Under the pieces are notes generated by a model. The model saw only the letters and a list, made by a program, of their open reading frames with translations, was not told the origin of the DNA and made no database searches. From contig JAUYNL010000102.1 in assembly GCA_030696085.1 (NCBI GenBank), positions 1 to 58,719 of the forward strand: a DNA stretch of 58,719 nt. The letters run 5' to 3'. The translations under genes were made by a program, and so were the position numbers. Below, one piece after another: positions 39,012 through 48,188 of the stretch. Every line of letters starts with the position of its first letter. Within the stretch, counting starts at the first letter, position 1. This DNA comes from Luteolibacter sp. Lineage in GTDB: Bacteria > Verrucomicrobiota > Verrucomicrobiia > Verrucomicrobiales > Akkermansiaceae.

Positions 39012-39785
39012 ATGAAATCCAGCCGCATGCCCCTGATCACGACCTGGCTCGTGCTGGCGTTTTTCTATCTGCCCATCGGCGTGCTGATCCTCAACTCGTT
39101 CAATCTCTCACGTTTCGGCACCACCTGGCAGGGCTTCACCTTCGCATGGTATGAGCGCCTTCTGCAGCGCGATGATCTCTGGACGGCGCTGATGAACTCG
39201 CTGCAGGTCGCCGCCATCGCCAGCATCGGCGCGATGATTCTCGGCACTTGCGCCGCCTTCGCACTGCACCGATATCGTTCGCGCCTGCAAATCTCCCATG
39301 AAATCCTCATCACCATGCCACTGGTGCTGCCGGAGATCCTCATGGGCATGAGCCTGCTGCTGCTTTTTGTCTCACTCGGCCAGCAACTCAGCCTCGTCAC
39401 CGTGACCATCGCCCACGTCACCTTCTGCATCAGTTATGTCACGCTCGTCGTGCAGGCGCGCCTTCAGGATTTCGATTTCCAGATCGTGGACGCCGCCCGC
39501 GATCTGGGAGCCACGCGTTTCCAGGCCTTCCGCAAGGTCGTGCTGCCGCTGCTCGCTCCCGGCATCCTCGCCGGCGGGCTGTTAGCCTTCACCCTCTCCG
39601 TGGATGACTTCGTCGTCACCTTCTTCGTCAAGGGCCCCGGTGCCGACACCCTACCGGTGGTCATCTACAGCATGATCAAGAAAAGCCGCGAGTTCCCCGT
39701 CATCAACGCCCTGAGCACCCTGCTGCTGCTCGTCACCTTCCTCGCCGTCCGCGCCTCCCAGCGACTCACCACGCAGAAGGCGTGA
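39012..39785 (+). CDS. potC: ABC transporter permease, spermidine/putrescine PotC type
   Basis: The 257-residue protein has six membrane segments, the PotC-like start (WLVLAFFYLPIGVLILNSFN…GFTFAWYERLLQ) and the EAA loop DAARDLGATRFQAFRKVVLPLLAPGI. It also has the characteristic FTLSVDDFVVTFFVKGPG. It would pair with the upstream permease to import polyamines or related cations across the inner membrane. LacI starts 66 bp downstream on the same strand but probably has its own promoter. Confidence 0.9.
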   Translation: MKSSRMPLITTWLVLAFFYLPIGVLILNSFNLSRFGTTWQGFTFAWYERLLQRDDLWTALMNSLQVAAIASIGAMILGTCAAFALHRYRSRLQISHEILITMPLVLPEILMGMSLLLLFVSLGQQLSLVTVTIAHVTFCISYVTLVVQARLQDFDFQIVDAARDLGATRFQAFRKVVLPLLAPGILAGGLLAFTLSVDDFVVTFFVKGPGADTLPVVIYSMIKKSREFPVINALSTLLLLVTFLAVRASQRLTTQKA

Positions 39786-39851
39786 TCTGGAAATCAACCT
39801 GTGTTGGCAAAACCCGTGGCTTGTGATAGCGGATAGCCCAAACCTTCTCCG

Positions 39852-40901
39852 ATGCCCAAATCCATTCTCAACACCACCGCCGCCCTCGCACGTCACCTCG
39901 GCATCTCGCGCTGGACCGTTTCGCGCGTGCTCAACGGCCACAGCGGTGTGAAGGAGGAAACCGCAAGGAAAGTCAAACAGGCCATCCATGATCTCCATTT
40001 CGAACCCAGCGCCCTCGCCCGCGGCCTGCGCGGCGGCCAGACCGCCACCGTCGGCGTTTGTTTCCAGGATCTCGAATCCCCGGTTCTGGCCATGCGCGCC
40101 GCATCCCTCCAGCAGCGACTCCGCGAGGAAGGATATCAAACCGTCATCGAGCTCGCCGGTGACAACGTGGAACTCGAACGGGGCGCGATCCGCCGCTTCG
40201 TCGGCCAGCATGTCGATGGCATCGTGCTGATCTTTTCACGTCTCGGCGCCGATGATTCCGCCATCCGCATGCTCGAACGGGCCAATACCCCGTGCTTCTG
40301 GGTGGACCCCGAAAACCCTGTCCCGGGGGACCGCATCCTGCTCGACCGCACCCGCTCGATGAAGCTGATTCTGGAACATTTGACGGGGCTCGGCCACCGC
40401 ACAATCGCCTTGCTTGGAATCGATCCACGCAATCGTTTCGGCATCCTGCGCATGCCGGGTTTGAAAAAATACGCTCCCCTGTGTGGCTTGGATTTCGACA
40501 GGGATTTCATCTCCCTGTTTCACCCCGGCGAAACCAAACACACCTTCGAATATGGTTATGAACTGGCCGGCGAACTGATCGAACAACACGGCGGAAACCT
40601 CCCCACCGCCATCATCGCCCTCAACGACCGCATCGCCATCGGCGCGATCAACCGCCTGCGCGAGGACGGCATCCGCGTGCCGGAGGACATCTCGGTGATC
40701 GGCTACGACAACATCGCCGTCGCCGAGCACTTCTTCCCCTCGCTCACCACCGTCGATCACCAGACCGGCCGCCTGATGGACCTCGCCGTGCGCGGCCTGC
40801 TCGAACGCCTAGAACCGAAAAACACCGATCTGCCTCCGCGCGAATCCCACGTCCATCCCAAGCTCGTCATCCGCCACTCCACCGGCCCGGCTCGCATATA
40901 G
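39852..40901 (+). CDS. LacI-family transcriptional regulator
   Basis: The 349-residue regulator has the LacI helix-turn-helix (TAALARHLGISRWTVSRVLNG) and hinge helix (PSALARGLRGGQTATVGV). A periplasmic-binding-protein-like effector domain follows, ending in VPEDISVIGYDNIAVAEHFFPSLTTVDH. The effector is probably a sugar or sugar acid. The only catabolic operon nearby starts at 43209, beyond the restriction-modification genes, and has a perfect palindrome with a central CG in its promoter region, the symmetry LacI dimers prefer. Control of that operon is inferred. Confidence 0.92.
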   Translation: MPKSILNTTAALARHLGISRWTVSRVLNGHSGVKEETARKVKQAIHDLHFEPSALARGLRGGQTATVGVCFQDLESPVLAMRAASLQQRLREEGYQTVIELAGDNVELERGAIRRFVGQHVDGIVLIFSRLGADDSAIRMLERANTPCFWVDPENPVPGDRILLDRTRSMKLILEHLTGLGHRTIALLGIDPRNRFGILRMPGLKKYAPLCGLDFDRDFISLFHPGETKHTFEYGYELAGELIEQHGGNLPTAIIALNDRIAIGAINRLREDGIRVPEDISVIGYDNIAVAEHFFPSLTTVDHQTGRLMDLAVRGLLERLEPKNTDLPPRESHVHPKLVIRHSTGPARI

Positions 40902-40931
40902 CTCCAGTCATCAAACATTTCACCCGTTTTT

Positions 40932-42080
40932 TCATCCTCCGATGATTGGAGCGAGGGCCTCACCGATTGCGCGGCCCAACAAAGGCGGAACCGCGTTGCC
41001 GATTTGTTTCACCACTTGTGAACGGTTCCCAGCAAACTCGAAATCATCGTCAAATGACTGGATGCGAGCCCCCTCTCGTGGCGTCAATGCACGGTCACAA
41101 TATGGATGAATGCAACGGTTTGATGCGGGATGCACGAAATTCACTGTAATTGTTACGCTCGTCATGTCCCCATCAAGACGACTGTAGCAAGACGAAAAGC
41201 CGCTTGAAATGAGATGCTGAGGAATGGAATTGATGTTCTTGCCAGAGTGACGAATTATTTCGAGCATCTTTGGTGAATGAGCCGTTGAATTGTGGAGTTT
41301 CAGAAGCTTGTTTCCATTCCTCCTCTCTCGCTGATAGCCGGTTGACGGTTGGCGATCATAGGTGGTCGCGGTCTCTCCCGATTTGATTTGGGGTAGATCG
41401 CCGATTGCATCGCTCACAGTTACTGCGGGCATGAGTTTTTTCGTCTGAAATAAATCATCTTCCGCGATGAGCATTCTCGCCCGGTTCTTGTGTCCGATCG
41501 TTGACCCATCAGAGAGATGGGTCGGCTCTGGGAATGCGATTTTGGCACCTTTTTGGACGCCAATCAAAATAAGCCTCTCTCGCCGTTGGGGAACTCCAAA
41601 TGTTGCCGCGTTGAGGATGCGCCATTCACATTCATAGCCCAGCCCTCTAAAACACTCTTCGATTTGTTCGATACTACGCCCATGCTGATGAGTGGCTAGA
41701 CCAACGACATTCTCCATCACCAGTGCGCGTGGCCGAAACCAGTTAACAAAGTTGGCAAATTGTTCGAAAAGAGAATTGCGGGGATCGTCTTCGCCAGACG
41801 ATCTGAACGGCCGAATTGATGAAAATCCCTGACAAGGCGGCCCGCCAATAATTAGAGCCAGCTCTCCTCTCCTAAGCTTGAGTTGATCGCAGATGTCTTC
41901 GCAGCGGATTTTCCGAATATCATGAGAAATACCCAAGGCTCCAGAGTGATTGAGCCGGAAGGTTTCGACGGATTTCGGCAAGAGGTCGACTCCGAATACC
42001 GTTTGATACTCGGCATTGCGGGATTTCTCGAAGCCTTTCGAGAAGCCGCCTGTACCACAGAATAGGTCGAACACTTTCAT
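40932..42080 (-). CDS. DNA (cytosine-5) methyltransferase of a type II restriction-modification system
   Basis: The 382-residue enzyme has the ordered C5-methyltransferase motifs: I DLFCGTGGFSKGF, IV GGPPCQGFSS (catalytic Cys about residue 83), VI MENVVG, VIII QRRERLILIG and X KQIGNAVPP near the C-terminus. The target-recognition region lies between VIII and IX (about 190-310) and does not reveal the site. It is divergent from the HTH-endonuclease gene, with 61 bp between the starts. Base composition is visibly lower in GC than in the LacI and hydroxyacid dehydrogenase genes on either side, and codons such as AAT, GAT and TTT are more frequent. Both points suggest horizontal acquisition. Confidence 0.95.
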   Translation of the reverse strand: MKVFDLFCGTGGFSKGFEKSRNAEYQTVFGVDLLPKSVETFRLNHSGALGISHDIRKIRCEDICDQLKLRRGELALIIGGPPCQGFSSIRPFRSSGEDDPRNSLFEQFANFVNWFRPRALVMENVVGLATHQHGRSIEQIEECFRGLGYECEWRILNAATFGVPQRRERLILIGVQKGAKIAFPEPTHLSDGSTIGHKNRARMLIAEDDLFQTKKLMPAVTVSDAIGDLPQIKSGETATTYDRQPSTGYQRERRNGNKLLKLHNSTAHSPKMLEIIRHSGKNINSIPQHLISSGFSSCYSRLDGDMTSVTITVNFVHPASNRCIHPYCDRALTPREGARIQSFDDDFEFAGNRSQVVKQIGNAVPPLLGRAIGEALAPIIGG

Positions 42081-42085
42081 CGGTG

Positions 42086-42099
42086 GAGACTATTGTCTC
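42086..42099. promoter_or_regulatory. Candidate operator of the restriction-modification pair
   Basis: A perfect inverted repeat GAGAC-TATT-GTCTC lies 6 bp upstream of the methyltransferase ATG, within the divergent promoter region. Its GAC…GTC core resembles C-boxes bound by controller proteins of type II systems. A direct repeat GTGTCAAT occurs at 42112-42119 and 42136-42143. The likely binder is the HTH domain of the adjacent endonuclease-like protein. This is inferred. Confidence 0.5.
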
Positions 42100-42141
42100 A
42101 TGGGAATTTGTGTGTCAATCGAGAATTCTTTGCCGGTGTCA

Positions 42142-43044
42142 ATGTCCGAATCTTCCGAGAGAATCACATCCGTAATCATTGAGCTTCTTGGCGCGGAGCG
42201 CAAGCGAGCAGGTTTGACCTATGAGGAGATCGCCGCGCGGACAGGTTTGGACCGAACAACAGTGGCCCTATGGGAACGGGGCGAACGGTCGCCGGGATTG
42301 GGAGCGGTGTTGAAAGTATGCCAGGCAATGAGCATGGAACTTTCAGCGTTGCTCATTCAAGCTGAAGCCATCGTTTCAGGCCTCTCTGCCGGAGCCTCAC
42401 CGAAACGAGCACCAAGAGCGCTTAAAGATTCATTTTTTTTGAATCAATCTGACCTTGAGAGAGTTACGGGCCTGAAAGCGGCGATGCTACGGGCAGGAAT
42501 TGAGCATTGCCATCAGACTCTCGACACCATTGATTTTCAACTAGAGTTGCACGGTGCTAAACCCATCGGAAGACTTGTAGAGCTAGCCAATCTTTCCTCA
42601 ATGATCGGGAACATCGTCGCAGAGGGGATCGCCGCGAGCTCTGACGGGCTTTACGACAGGAACACGCCCCACGCCTATCCTGATCTGTTACCGAAGAAGT
42701 CGACTTCTGTACCGTTGGAAGTCAAAATATCGTTGGAAACCAACAAACCAAAGGGGCATTTGCCGAAATCTGGCGCGTATCTGACATTTCGATACGTCCT
42801 TTGTGATAAGGACGGATTTTTCAGGCGAGGAAAGACCAATCGAGGTGACACGGCTTACATTTGGGAAGCAAAAGTAGGCGTGCTGACTACCGACGATTTT
42901 GATTTGAGCAATACAGAAGGCGATTCGGGAAAGACGGCGGTAGTAAAGACGGAAGCGTTCAATCGCATGTCGCTGGTCTATTTCAATCCGATGTACATGG
43001 CATACGCCCGTGGCCGTCCCGGATACGAATTCAGCGCCGAGTAG
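42142..43044 (+). CDS. Xre-type HTH fused to a PD-(D/E)XK endonuclease-like domain (putative restriction endonuclease)
   Basis: The 300-residue protein starts with a Cro/C1-type HTH (about residues 10-75: AGLTYEEIAARTGLDRTTVA, LWERGERSPGLG), as in controller (C) proteins. A linker leads to a second domain with YPD-x11-EVK (Asp181, Glu193, Lys195), the spacing of a PD-(D/E)XK nuclease core, preceded by a helix with Glu161 (NIVAEGIA). Later segments are GAYLTFRYVL and DTAYIWEAKVG. The start MSESSERITS at 42142 fits the HTH; MGICVS at 42100 is an in-frame alternative. Location beside a C5 methyltransferase supports a restriction role. The family and the recognition site are not identified. A standalone regulator with a degenerate nuclease fold is the alternative. 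AT-richer than its flanks. Confidence 0.75.
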   Translation: MSESSERITSVIIELLGAERKRAGLTYEEIAARTGLDRTTVALWERGERSPGLGAVLKVCQAMSMELSALLIQAEAIVSGLSAGASPKRAPRALKDSFFLNQSDLERVTGLKAAMLRAGIEHCHQTLDTIDFQLELHGAKPIGRLVELANLSSMIGNIVAEGIAASSDGLYDRNTPHAYPDLLPKKSTSVPLEVKISLETNKPKGHLPKSGAYLTFRYVLCDKDGFFRRGKTNRGDTAYIWEAKVGVLTTDDFDLSNTEGDSGKTAVVKTEAFNRMSLVYFNPMYMAYARGRPGYEFSAE

Positions 43045-43153
43045 CGCCTTTTGCAGCGAGGAACTGGGGCTATTTTGCTGAGACGATTGACTCTGGTTAT
43101 GAGCTGGAGGGTAGCTTTTTGGGGATATTCCCGTTTCACTTTCCCGTTCACAC

Positions 43154-43177
43154 TTGACGAAAACCTACACGTGTAGG
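43154..43177 (+). promoter_or_regulatory. Candidate promoter and LacI-type operator of the sugar-acid operon
   Basis: A TTGACG -35-like hexamer (43154-43159) is followed by the perfect 14-bp palindrome CCTACACGTGTAGG (43164-43177), 31 bp before the first ATG of the operon. The central CG and perfect symmetry are typical of LacI-family operators. A -10 is not clear (TAGGAT at 43174 gives a short spacer). Repression by the LacI gene at 39852 is inferred. Confidence 0.55.
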
Positions 43178-43208
43178 ATTTCTCCGCCAACCCCAACCCA
43201 TTCCCACC

Positions 43209-44195
43209 ATGAGCCAAGTCCGAATCCTTCTCACCACCACGTCCTATCAGGACATTCCCGGCCCGCACCACGAGCTTCTCGAATCCACCGGCATCGAAAT
43301 CGTCCGCGAGCGCGGCCCGCTCGGTGAGGCGAAAATGCTCGAACTCGTTGGTGACTTCGACGCCATCCTCTGCGGTGACGATCTGATCTCGCGCGCCGTG
43401 CTGGAGAAAGCCGCGCCTCGCCTCAAGATACTCAGCAAATACGGCATCGGCGTGGACAAGATCGATGTGGCAGCCGCCACCGAAATGGGCATTCCCCTCG
43501 CCTTCTGCCCGGGCGTGAACCACACCACCGTGGCCGAGCACACCTTCGCGCTGCTGCTCGCGCTGAACCGCCACCTTGTCGAGGAGGTGAATTTCACCCG
43601 CGCCGGAAACTGGAAACGCCTCACCGGCCACGAAATCATGGGCAAAACCATCGGAATCGTCGGCCTCGGCCGCATCGGCAAGGAAGTCGCCACCCGCGCC
43701 AAGGCCTTCGGCATGGATGTTATCGGCTTCGATGTGTATTGGGATGAGGTCTTCACCGCCGCCCATGGCATCACCCGCGCGGCCAGCGTGGCGGAGGTTT
43801 TCGAAAAATCCGATGTCATTTCCCTGCACACCAATCTCACCGAGGAAACCCGCGAGATGGTCCGTGCGGAAACCATCGCCACCATGAAGGACGGCGTGAT
43901 CATCCTCAATTGCAGCCGTGGCGAAGTCGTGAACAACGCGGATCTCGCCGCCGCTCTCGAAAGCGGCAAAGTCGCCGGTTACGGCGGCGACGTGCTCGAT
44001 GAGGAACCGCCGCGTCCGGACCACCCGCTGCTCATCGCAAAAAACTGCATCATCACCCCGCACATCGGCTCGCGCACCTATGAGAGCGTCCAGCGCCAGG
44101 CAATGATGGCCGCGCAAAACCTGCTCCACCTGCTACGCGGGGAAAAGCCGCTCGCCCAGGTCAACGCCGTCGTTCCGCCCGCAGCGCTTCTCTAA
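43209..44195 (+). CDS. D-isomer-specific 2-hydroxyacid dehydrogenase (phosphoglycerate dehydrogenase-like)
   Basis: The 328-residue NAD(P)-dependent enzyme has the nucleotide-binding GIVGLGRIGKEVATRAKAFG, the signature NCSRGEVVNNADLAAAL with catalytic Arg/Glu, and the His in ITPHIGSRTYESV. The family interconverts 2-keto and D-2-hydroxy acids. In a sugar-acid operon, reduction of a keto-aldonate (GhrB-like) or oxidation of an aldonate is more likely than serine synthesis, since no ACT domain or serC/serB is nearby. First gene of a four-gene operon (gaps 19, 18 and 34 bp). Confidence 0.92.
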   Translation: MSQVRILLTTTSYQDIPGPHHELLESTGIEIVRERGPLGEAKMLELVGDFDAILCGDDLISRAVLEKAAPRLKILSKYGIGVDKIDVAAATEMGIPLAFCPGVNHTTVAEHTFALLLALNRHLVEEVNFTRAGNWKRLTGHEIMGKTIGIVGLGRIGKEVATRAKAFGMDVIGFDVYWDEVFTAAHGITRAASVAEVFEKSDVISLHTNLTEETREMVRAETIATMKDGVIILNCSRGEVVNNADLAAALESGKVAGYGGDVLDEEPPRPDHPLLIAKNCIITPHIGSRTYESVQRQAMMAAQNLLHLLRGEKPLAQVNAVVPPAALL

Positions 44196-44214
44196 CTCCA
44201 AATCCACCGCCACC

Positions 44215-45312
44215 ATGTCCGAAATCTTCCACGTCGTTCCCGAAGAACAACACAACGCCCTGGTCGCCGCCGCCTACCGCAAGCGGGGATACACCGCCGC
44301 CGAAGCCGCCGACGGCGCGCGCTTCTGCGCCGAGGCCACCCGCCACGGCATCCGCACCCACAACGCGCTCAAGGCGCTGCACCTCGACCACCTGTTCGGC
44401 TCCGCCGCCGGCGGTTGCGTGCCCAAGGCGAAGATCGAAAAGGTGAAAACCCGTTTTCGCGGCGCGGAAGTCTGGAATGCCAACAAAAAGTTAGGCCAGG
44501 CCACCGGCTATGCCGCCATCGAGGCCGCCATCAAACTCGCCGATAAATACGGCGTCGGCATGGTTTCCGTGGACAACGCCTTCCACTACCTCTGGGGCGG
44601 CGGCTATGTGATGGAAGCCGCCCGCCGCGGTTACATCGCCTATACGAATTGCACCGCCGCTCTCGCGGAAGTCGTTCCCTTCGGCGGAAAATTCCCCACG
44701 CTCGGCACCAACCCGCACTCGTGGGGATTCCCGACCACCGACGCGGTCGGTTATCCCATCGTCCTCGACTGGGCCACCTCCGTGGTCGCCATGGGCCGCG
44801 TGCAGCAACTGGCGCGCGAAGGCAAACAACTGCCACCCGGCGCGGCGGTGGATGCGAACGGCCAGCCCACCACCGATCCGAACGAGGCGAAATTCCTCGT
44901 GCCCTTCGGCGCGCACAAGGGCTACGGCCTCGCGTTGATGAATGAAATCATCGGCGGCTTCATCGGCGGATCGCTCCCCACCCTGCGCAACCGCTGGGAC
45001 AAGGTTCCCGAAGGCGAAAAAGGCACCTGCGCGTTCTTCTTCCAGGTCTGGCATCCGGATGCGATGAACGCCGGCGCGTTCGCCAAGGGCCGCAGCCAAC
45101 AGGAAAACGTCAAGGCCGTCATCGAGGACATCCTCGGCCACGGCAACGAAAACTGCATGCTGCCCGGCCAACTCGAAGCGCAAGCCGCCGCCCGCTCCGC
45201 GAAAAACGGCGGCCTGCTCTTCTCCGAGGCTGAAATCCACGCCTTCAACGAACTCGCCGCCGAGGCCCGCAAGGCCCGCTGGAAAATCTCCGACTTCAAA
45301 CAGGCGGAATAA
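44215..45312 (+). CDS. Ldh-family (malate/L-lactate dehydrogenase type 2) oxidoreductase
   Basis: The 365-residue enzyme belongs to the Ldh_2 family (YlbC, ComC, YiaK/DlgD), which reduces or oxidises 2-keto/2-hydroxy acids with NAD(P) without a classical Rossmann fold. Visible blocks are the N-terminal ATRHGIRTHNALKALHLDHL (catalytic His), NCTAALAEVVPFGG, GTNPHSWGFPT and VPFGAHKGYGLALMNEI. The operon context with a PfkB kinase and a 6-phosphogluconate dehydrogenase suggests work on a sugar acid (a 2,3-diketogulonate reductase-like role is one option). The substrate is not proven. Confidence 0.9.
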   Translation: MSEIFHVVPEEQHNALVAAAYRKRGYTAAEAADGARFCAEATRHGIRTHNALKALHLDHLFGSAAGGCVPKAKIEKVKTRFRGAEVWNANKKLGQATGYAAIEAAIKLADKYGVGMVSVDNAFHYLWGGGYVMEAARRGYIAYTNCTAALAEVVPFGGKFPTLGTNPHSWGFPTTDAVGYPIVLDWATSVVAMGRVQQLAREGKQLPPGAAVDANGQPTTDPNEAKFLVPFGAHKGYGLALMNEIIGGFIGGSLPTLRNRWDKVPEGEKGTCAFFFQVWHPDAMNAGAFAKGRSQQENVKAVIEDILGHGNENCMLPGQLEAQAAARSAKNGGLLFSEAEIHAFNELAAEARKARWKISDFKQAE

Positions 45313-45330
45313 ATCAAACCTATCAGAATC

Positions 45331-46428
45331 ATGTCCCTGACCATCAAACCAAAATCCGAATGCGCCTTCGACCAGATCTCTCTCGGCGAAGTCATGCTCC
45401 GTCTCGATCCCGGTGAAGGCCGGATCCGCACCGCCCGCGACTTCACCGTCTGGGAAGGCGGCGGCGAATACAACACGTCCCGCGGATTGCGGAAATGTTT
45501 CGGCTACAAGACCGCCGTCGTCACCGCCTTCGTGGACAACGAGGTCGGCCACCTCGTCGAGGATTTCATCATGCAGGGCGGAGTCGCCACCGACTTCATC
45601 CAGTGGCGCGCCGACGACGGCATCGGTCGATCGGTTAGAAACGGCCTCAACTTCACCGAGCGCGGCTTCGGCATCCGCGGCGCCGTCGGCAATCCGGACC
45701 GCGGCAACACCGCTGCCTCCCAGCTCAAGCCCGGCGACGTCGATTGGGACCACATCTTCGGCAAGCTCGGCGTGCGCTGGTTCCACACCGGCGGCATCTA
45801 CGCCGCTCTATCGGAAACCACCGCCGAGCTCACCGTGGAGGCGGTGAAGGCCGCTAACAAATACGGCACCGTCGTTTCCTATGACCTCAACTACCGCCCC
45901 TCGCTCTGGAAATCCATCGGCGGCCTCGCGAAAGCGCAGGAAGTGAACCGCGAAATCGCGAAATACGTCGATGTCATGATCGGCAACGAGGAGGACTTCA
46001 CCGCCTCACTCGGCTTCGAGGTCGAAGGCGTCGATCACAATATTTCAAACATCGAACTCGATGCCTTCAAGGCGATGATCGAAACCGCCGTGAAGGCGTT
46101 CCCGAACTTCAAGGTCGCCGCCACCACCCTGCGCGGTGTGAAAACCGCCACCGTCAACGACTGGTCCGCCATCCTCTGGCACGACGGAAAATTCCACGAA
46201 TCCCGCAAGTATCCCGACCTTGAAATCCTCGACCGCGTAGGCGGTGGTGACAGCTTCGCCTCAGGTGTGCAGTTCGGTTTCCTGGAATTCAACGACGCCC
46301 GGAAAGCCGTCGAATATGGAGCCGCCCACGGCGCGCTCGCCTCCACCACTCCCGGCGACACCTCAATGGTCACCCGCAAGGAAGTCGAAAAAGTCATGGG
46401 CGGCGGCGGTGCCCGCGTCGTCCGCTAA
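45331..46428 (+). CDS. PfkB-family sugar/sugar-acid kinase (2-keto-3-deoxygluconate kinase-like)
   Basis: The 365-residue ribokinase-fold enzyme shows the substrate-binding start [18 protein letters not shown], the central [13 protein letters not shown] block and the C-terminal signature [16 protein letters not shown]. In the signature, Asp of GGGDS is the catalytic base and the glycines form the anion hole. KdgK-type kinases share the LRL and DLNYR patterns. No KDPG aldolase follows in the operon, so the phosphorylated product might go to Gnd (if it is 6-phosphogluconate) or to an aldolase elsewhere. The family assignment is secure, the substrate is not. Confidence 0.88.
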   Translation: MSLTIKPKSECAFDQISLGEVMLRLDPGEGRIRTARDFTVWEGGGEYNTSRGLRKCFGYKTAVVTAFVDNEVGHLVEDFIMQGGVATDFIQWRADDGIGRSVRNGLNFTERGFGIRGAVGNPDRGNTAASQLKPGDVDWDHIFGKLGVRWFHTGGIYAALSETTAELTVEAVKAANKYGTVVSYDLNYRPSLWKSIGGLAKAQEVNREIAKYVDVMIGNEEDFTASLGFEVEGVDHNISNIELDAFKAMIETAVKAFPNFKVAATTLRGVKTATVNDWSAILWHDGKFHESRKYPDLEILDRVGGGDSFASGVQFGFLEFNDARKAVEYGAAHGALASTTPGDTSMVTRKEVEKVMGGGGARVVR

Positions 46429-46462
46429 ATCTTTCACAACCTCAGAAACAGAAAACAACGTC

Positions 46463-47965
46463 ATGTCAGACCAACTCTCAGATATCGGACTCATCGGCCT
46501 CGCCGTCATGGGCCAGAACCTCGCCCTCAACATCGCCGACCACGGCTTCAAGATCTCGGTGTACAACCGCACCACCGCCACCATGGAGAAATTCGTGGAG
46601 GAAAACCCCGACACCCCGGGCGGCTTGATCGGACTGCCCACGCTGGAGGAATTCGCCGCCAGCCTGAAGCGTCCCCGCCGCGCGGTCATCATGGTCCAGG
46701 CCGGCAAGGCCACCGACGCGGTGATCGATGCTCTAACTAAAGTCTTCGAGCCCGGCGACATCATCATCGACGGCGGCAACGCCAAGTGGACGGACACCAT
46801 CCGCCGCGAAAAAGAGCTGAAGGAAAAAGGCTTCCTGTTCATCGGCAGCGGTGTTTCAGGCGGGGAGGAAGGCGCGCGTTTCGGCCCTGCCGTGATGCCC
46901 GGCGGTGATCGCGAGGCCTACTCGCACCTCGAACCGGTTTGGAATGCCATCGCGGCGAAAGTCGATCCCGTCACCGGCAAGGAACTCAAGGGAGCAGCTC
47001 CCGGAAAACCCATCGTCGGCGGCGTGCCATGCGCCACCTACATCGGTGAAAACGGCGCGGGCCACTATGTGAAGATGGTCCACAACGGCATAGAATATGG
47101 CGATATGCAGATGATCTGCGAAGCCTACGATCTCATGCGCAAGCTGCTTGGCATGTCCGCGCCGGAAATCGCCTCCGTGTTCCGCAAATGGAACACCGGC
47201 GTGCTCGATAGCTTCCTCATCGAAATCACCGGCGAAGTGCTCGCCCAGAAAGACCCGATGACCGGCGGCGACCTTGTCGATCTGATCCTCGACACCGCCG
47301 GCCAGAAAGGCACAGGCAAGTGGACCAGCACCAGCGCGCTCGACATGGGCGTGCCCGCACCCACCGTCGCCGAAGCCGTCTTCGCACGCTGCATTTCCGC
47401 GGTAAAGGACGAGCGCGTGGCCGCCAGCAAGATTCTAACCGGACCTGACAGCCGCTACACCGGCGACAAGGGGGAGCTCATCGAGGCGATCCACGCCGCG
47501 TTGTATTGTTCGAAAATCTGTTCCTACGCCCAGGGCTTCCAGCTCATGCGCGAGGCGCAGTCCGAATACGATTGGAAGCTCGACTTCGGAAAAATCGCGC
47601 AGATTTTCCGCGGCGGCTGCATCATCCGTGCCGTCTTCCTCCAGAAGATCACCGAGGCCTTCGAACGCGACGCCAAGCTGGCAAACCTTCTGCTAGACCC
47701 GTATTTCCAAGGCGAGGTGGACAAGCTCCAGGCGCAATGGCGCAAGGTCATCGCCACATCCGCGCTCCAGGGCGTGCCCGCACCCTGCATGGGCAGCGCG
47801 CTTTCCTACTACGATGGCTACCGCTCGGAAAAACTCCCCGCGAACCTGCTGCAAGGCCAGCGCGACTACTTCGGCGCCCATACCTATGAGCGCACCGACC
47901 AGCCGCGAGGCAGGTTCTTCCACATCGACTGGCCCGAGGCGGACCGCCCGCAGCTTGAGATGTGA
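46463..47965 (+). CDS. gnd: 6-phosphogluconate dehydrogenase, decarboxylating
   Basis: The 500-residue enzyme oxidises 6-phosphogluconate to ribulose 5-phosphate with NADP. The N-terminal Rossmann domain reads [17 protein letters not shown]. The substrate region is [21 protein letters not shown] and [16 protein letters not shown] (catalytic Lys), and the family signature is [14 protein letters not shown]. The C-terminal tail ends [18 protein letters not shown] at 46463 was chosen because upstream residues in the longer frame overlap the kinase gene. Placed last in the sugar-acid operon, it would channel phosphorylated gluconate into pentose phosphates. A strong hairpin follows. Confidence 0.95.
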   Translation: MSDQLSDIGLIGLAVMGQNLALNIADHGFKISVYNRTTATMEKFVEENPDTPGGLIGLPTLEEFAASLKRPRRAVIMVQAGKATDAVIDALTKVFEPGDIIIDGGNAKWTDTIRREKELKEKGFLFIGSGVSGGEEGARFGPAVMPGGDREAYSHLEPVWNAIAAKVDPVTGKELKGAAPGKPIVGGVPCATYIGENGAGHYVKMVHNGIEYGDMQMICEAYDLMRKLLGMSAPEIASVFRKWNTGVLDSFLIEITGEVLAQKDPMTGGDLVDLILDTAGQKGTGKWTSTSALDMGVPAPTVAEAVFARCISAVKDERVAASKILTGPDSRYTGDKGELIEAIHAALYCSKICSYAQGFQLMREAQSEYDWKLDFGKIAQIFRGGCIIRAVFLQKITEAFERDAKLANLLLDPYFQGEVDKLQAQWRKVIATSALQGVPAPCMGSALSYYDGYRSEKLPANLLQGQRDYFGAHTYERTDQPRGRFFHIDWPEADRPQLEM

Positions 47966-47986
47966 ATGCACGGGCCATGGGAAATC

Positions 47987-48016
47987 GAAGCCCGGAGATC
48001 CCTCTCTCCGGGCTTC
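47987..48016 (+). terminator. Terminator hairpin after gnd
   Basis: A perfect 12-bp stem (GAAGCCCGGAGA / TCTCCGGGCTTC, 6-nt loop) lies 21 bp after the gnd stop. The T tract behind it is short (TTGTTT). Confidence 0.85.
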
Positions 48017-48188
48017 TTGTTTGCGCGAAAGCGATTCAGTGAGCCTGTTCATACTCGTTGCCTGACTGATTCATCAGCGCTGTCCAACATTGGGGTCATG
48101 AGTTGGCGCGGATTTTTTTGGGGTTGCCTCACACCCACCGGACGACGAGGCTAACGACAAGAGTATCGTTACTCCTTATTCACCCCTC

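Noticed and set aside
43045..43150. Possible attachment-site or target duplication at the right edge of the restriction-modification pair
   Set aside because: No direct repeat matching the region after lacI (40902-40931) was found by eye.
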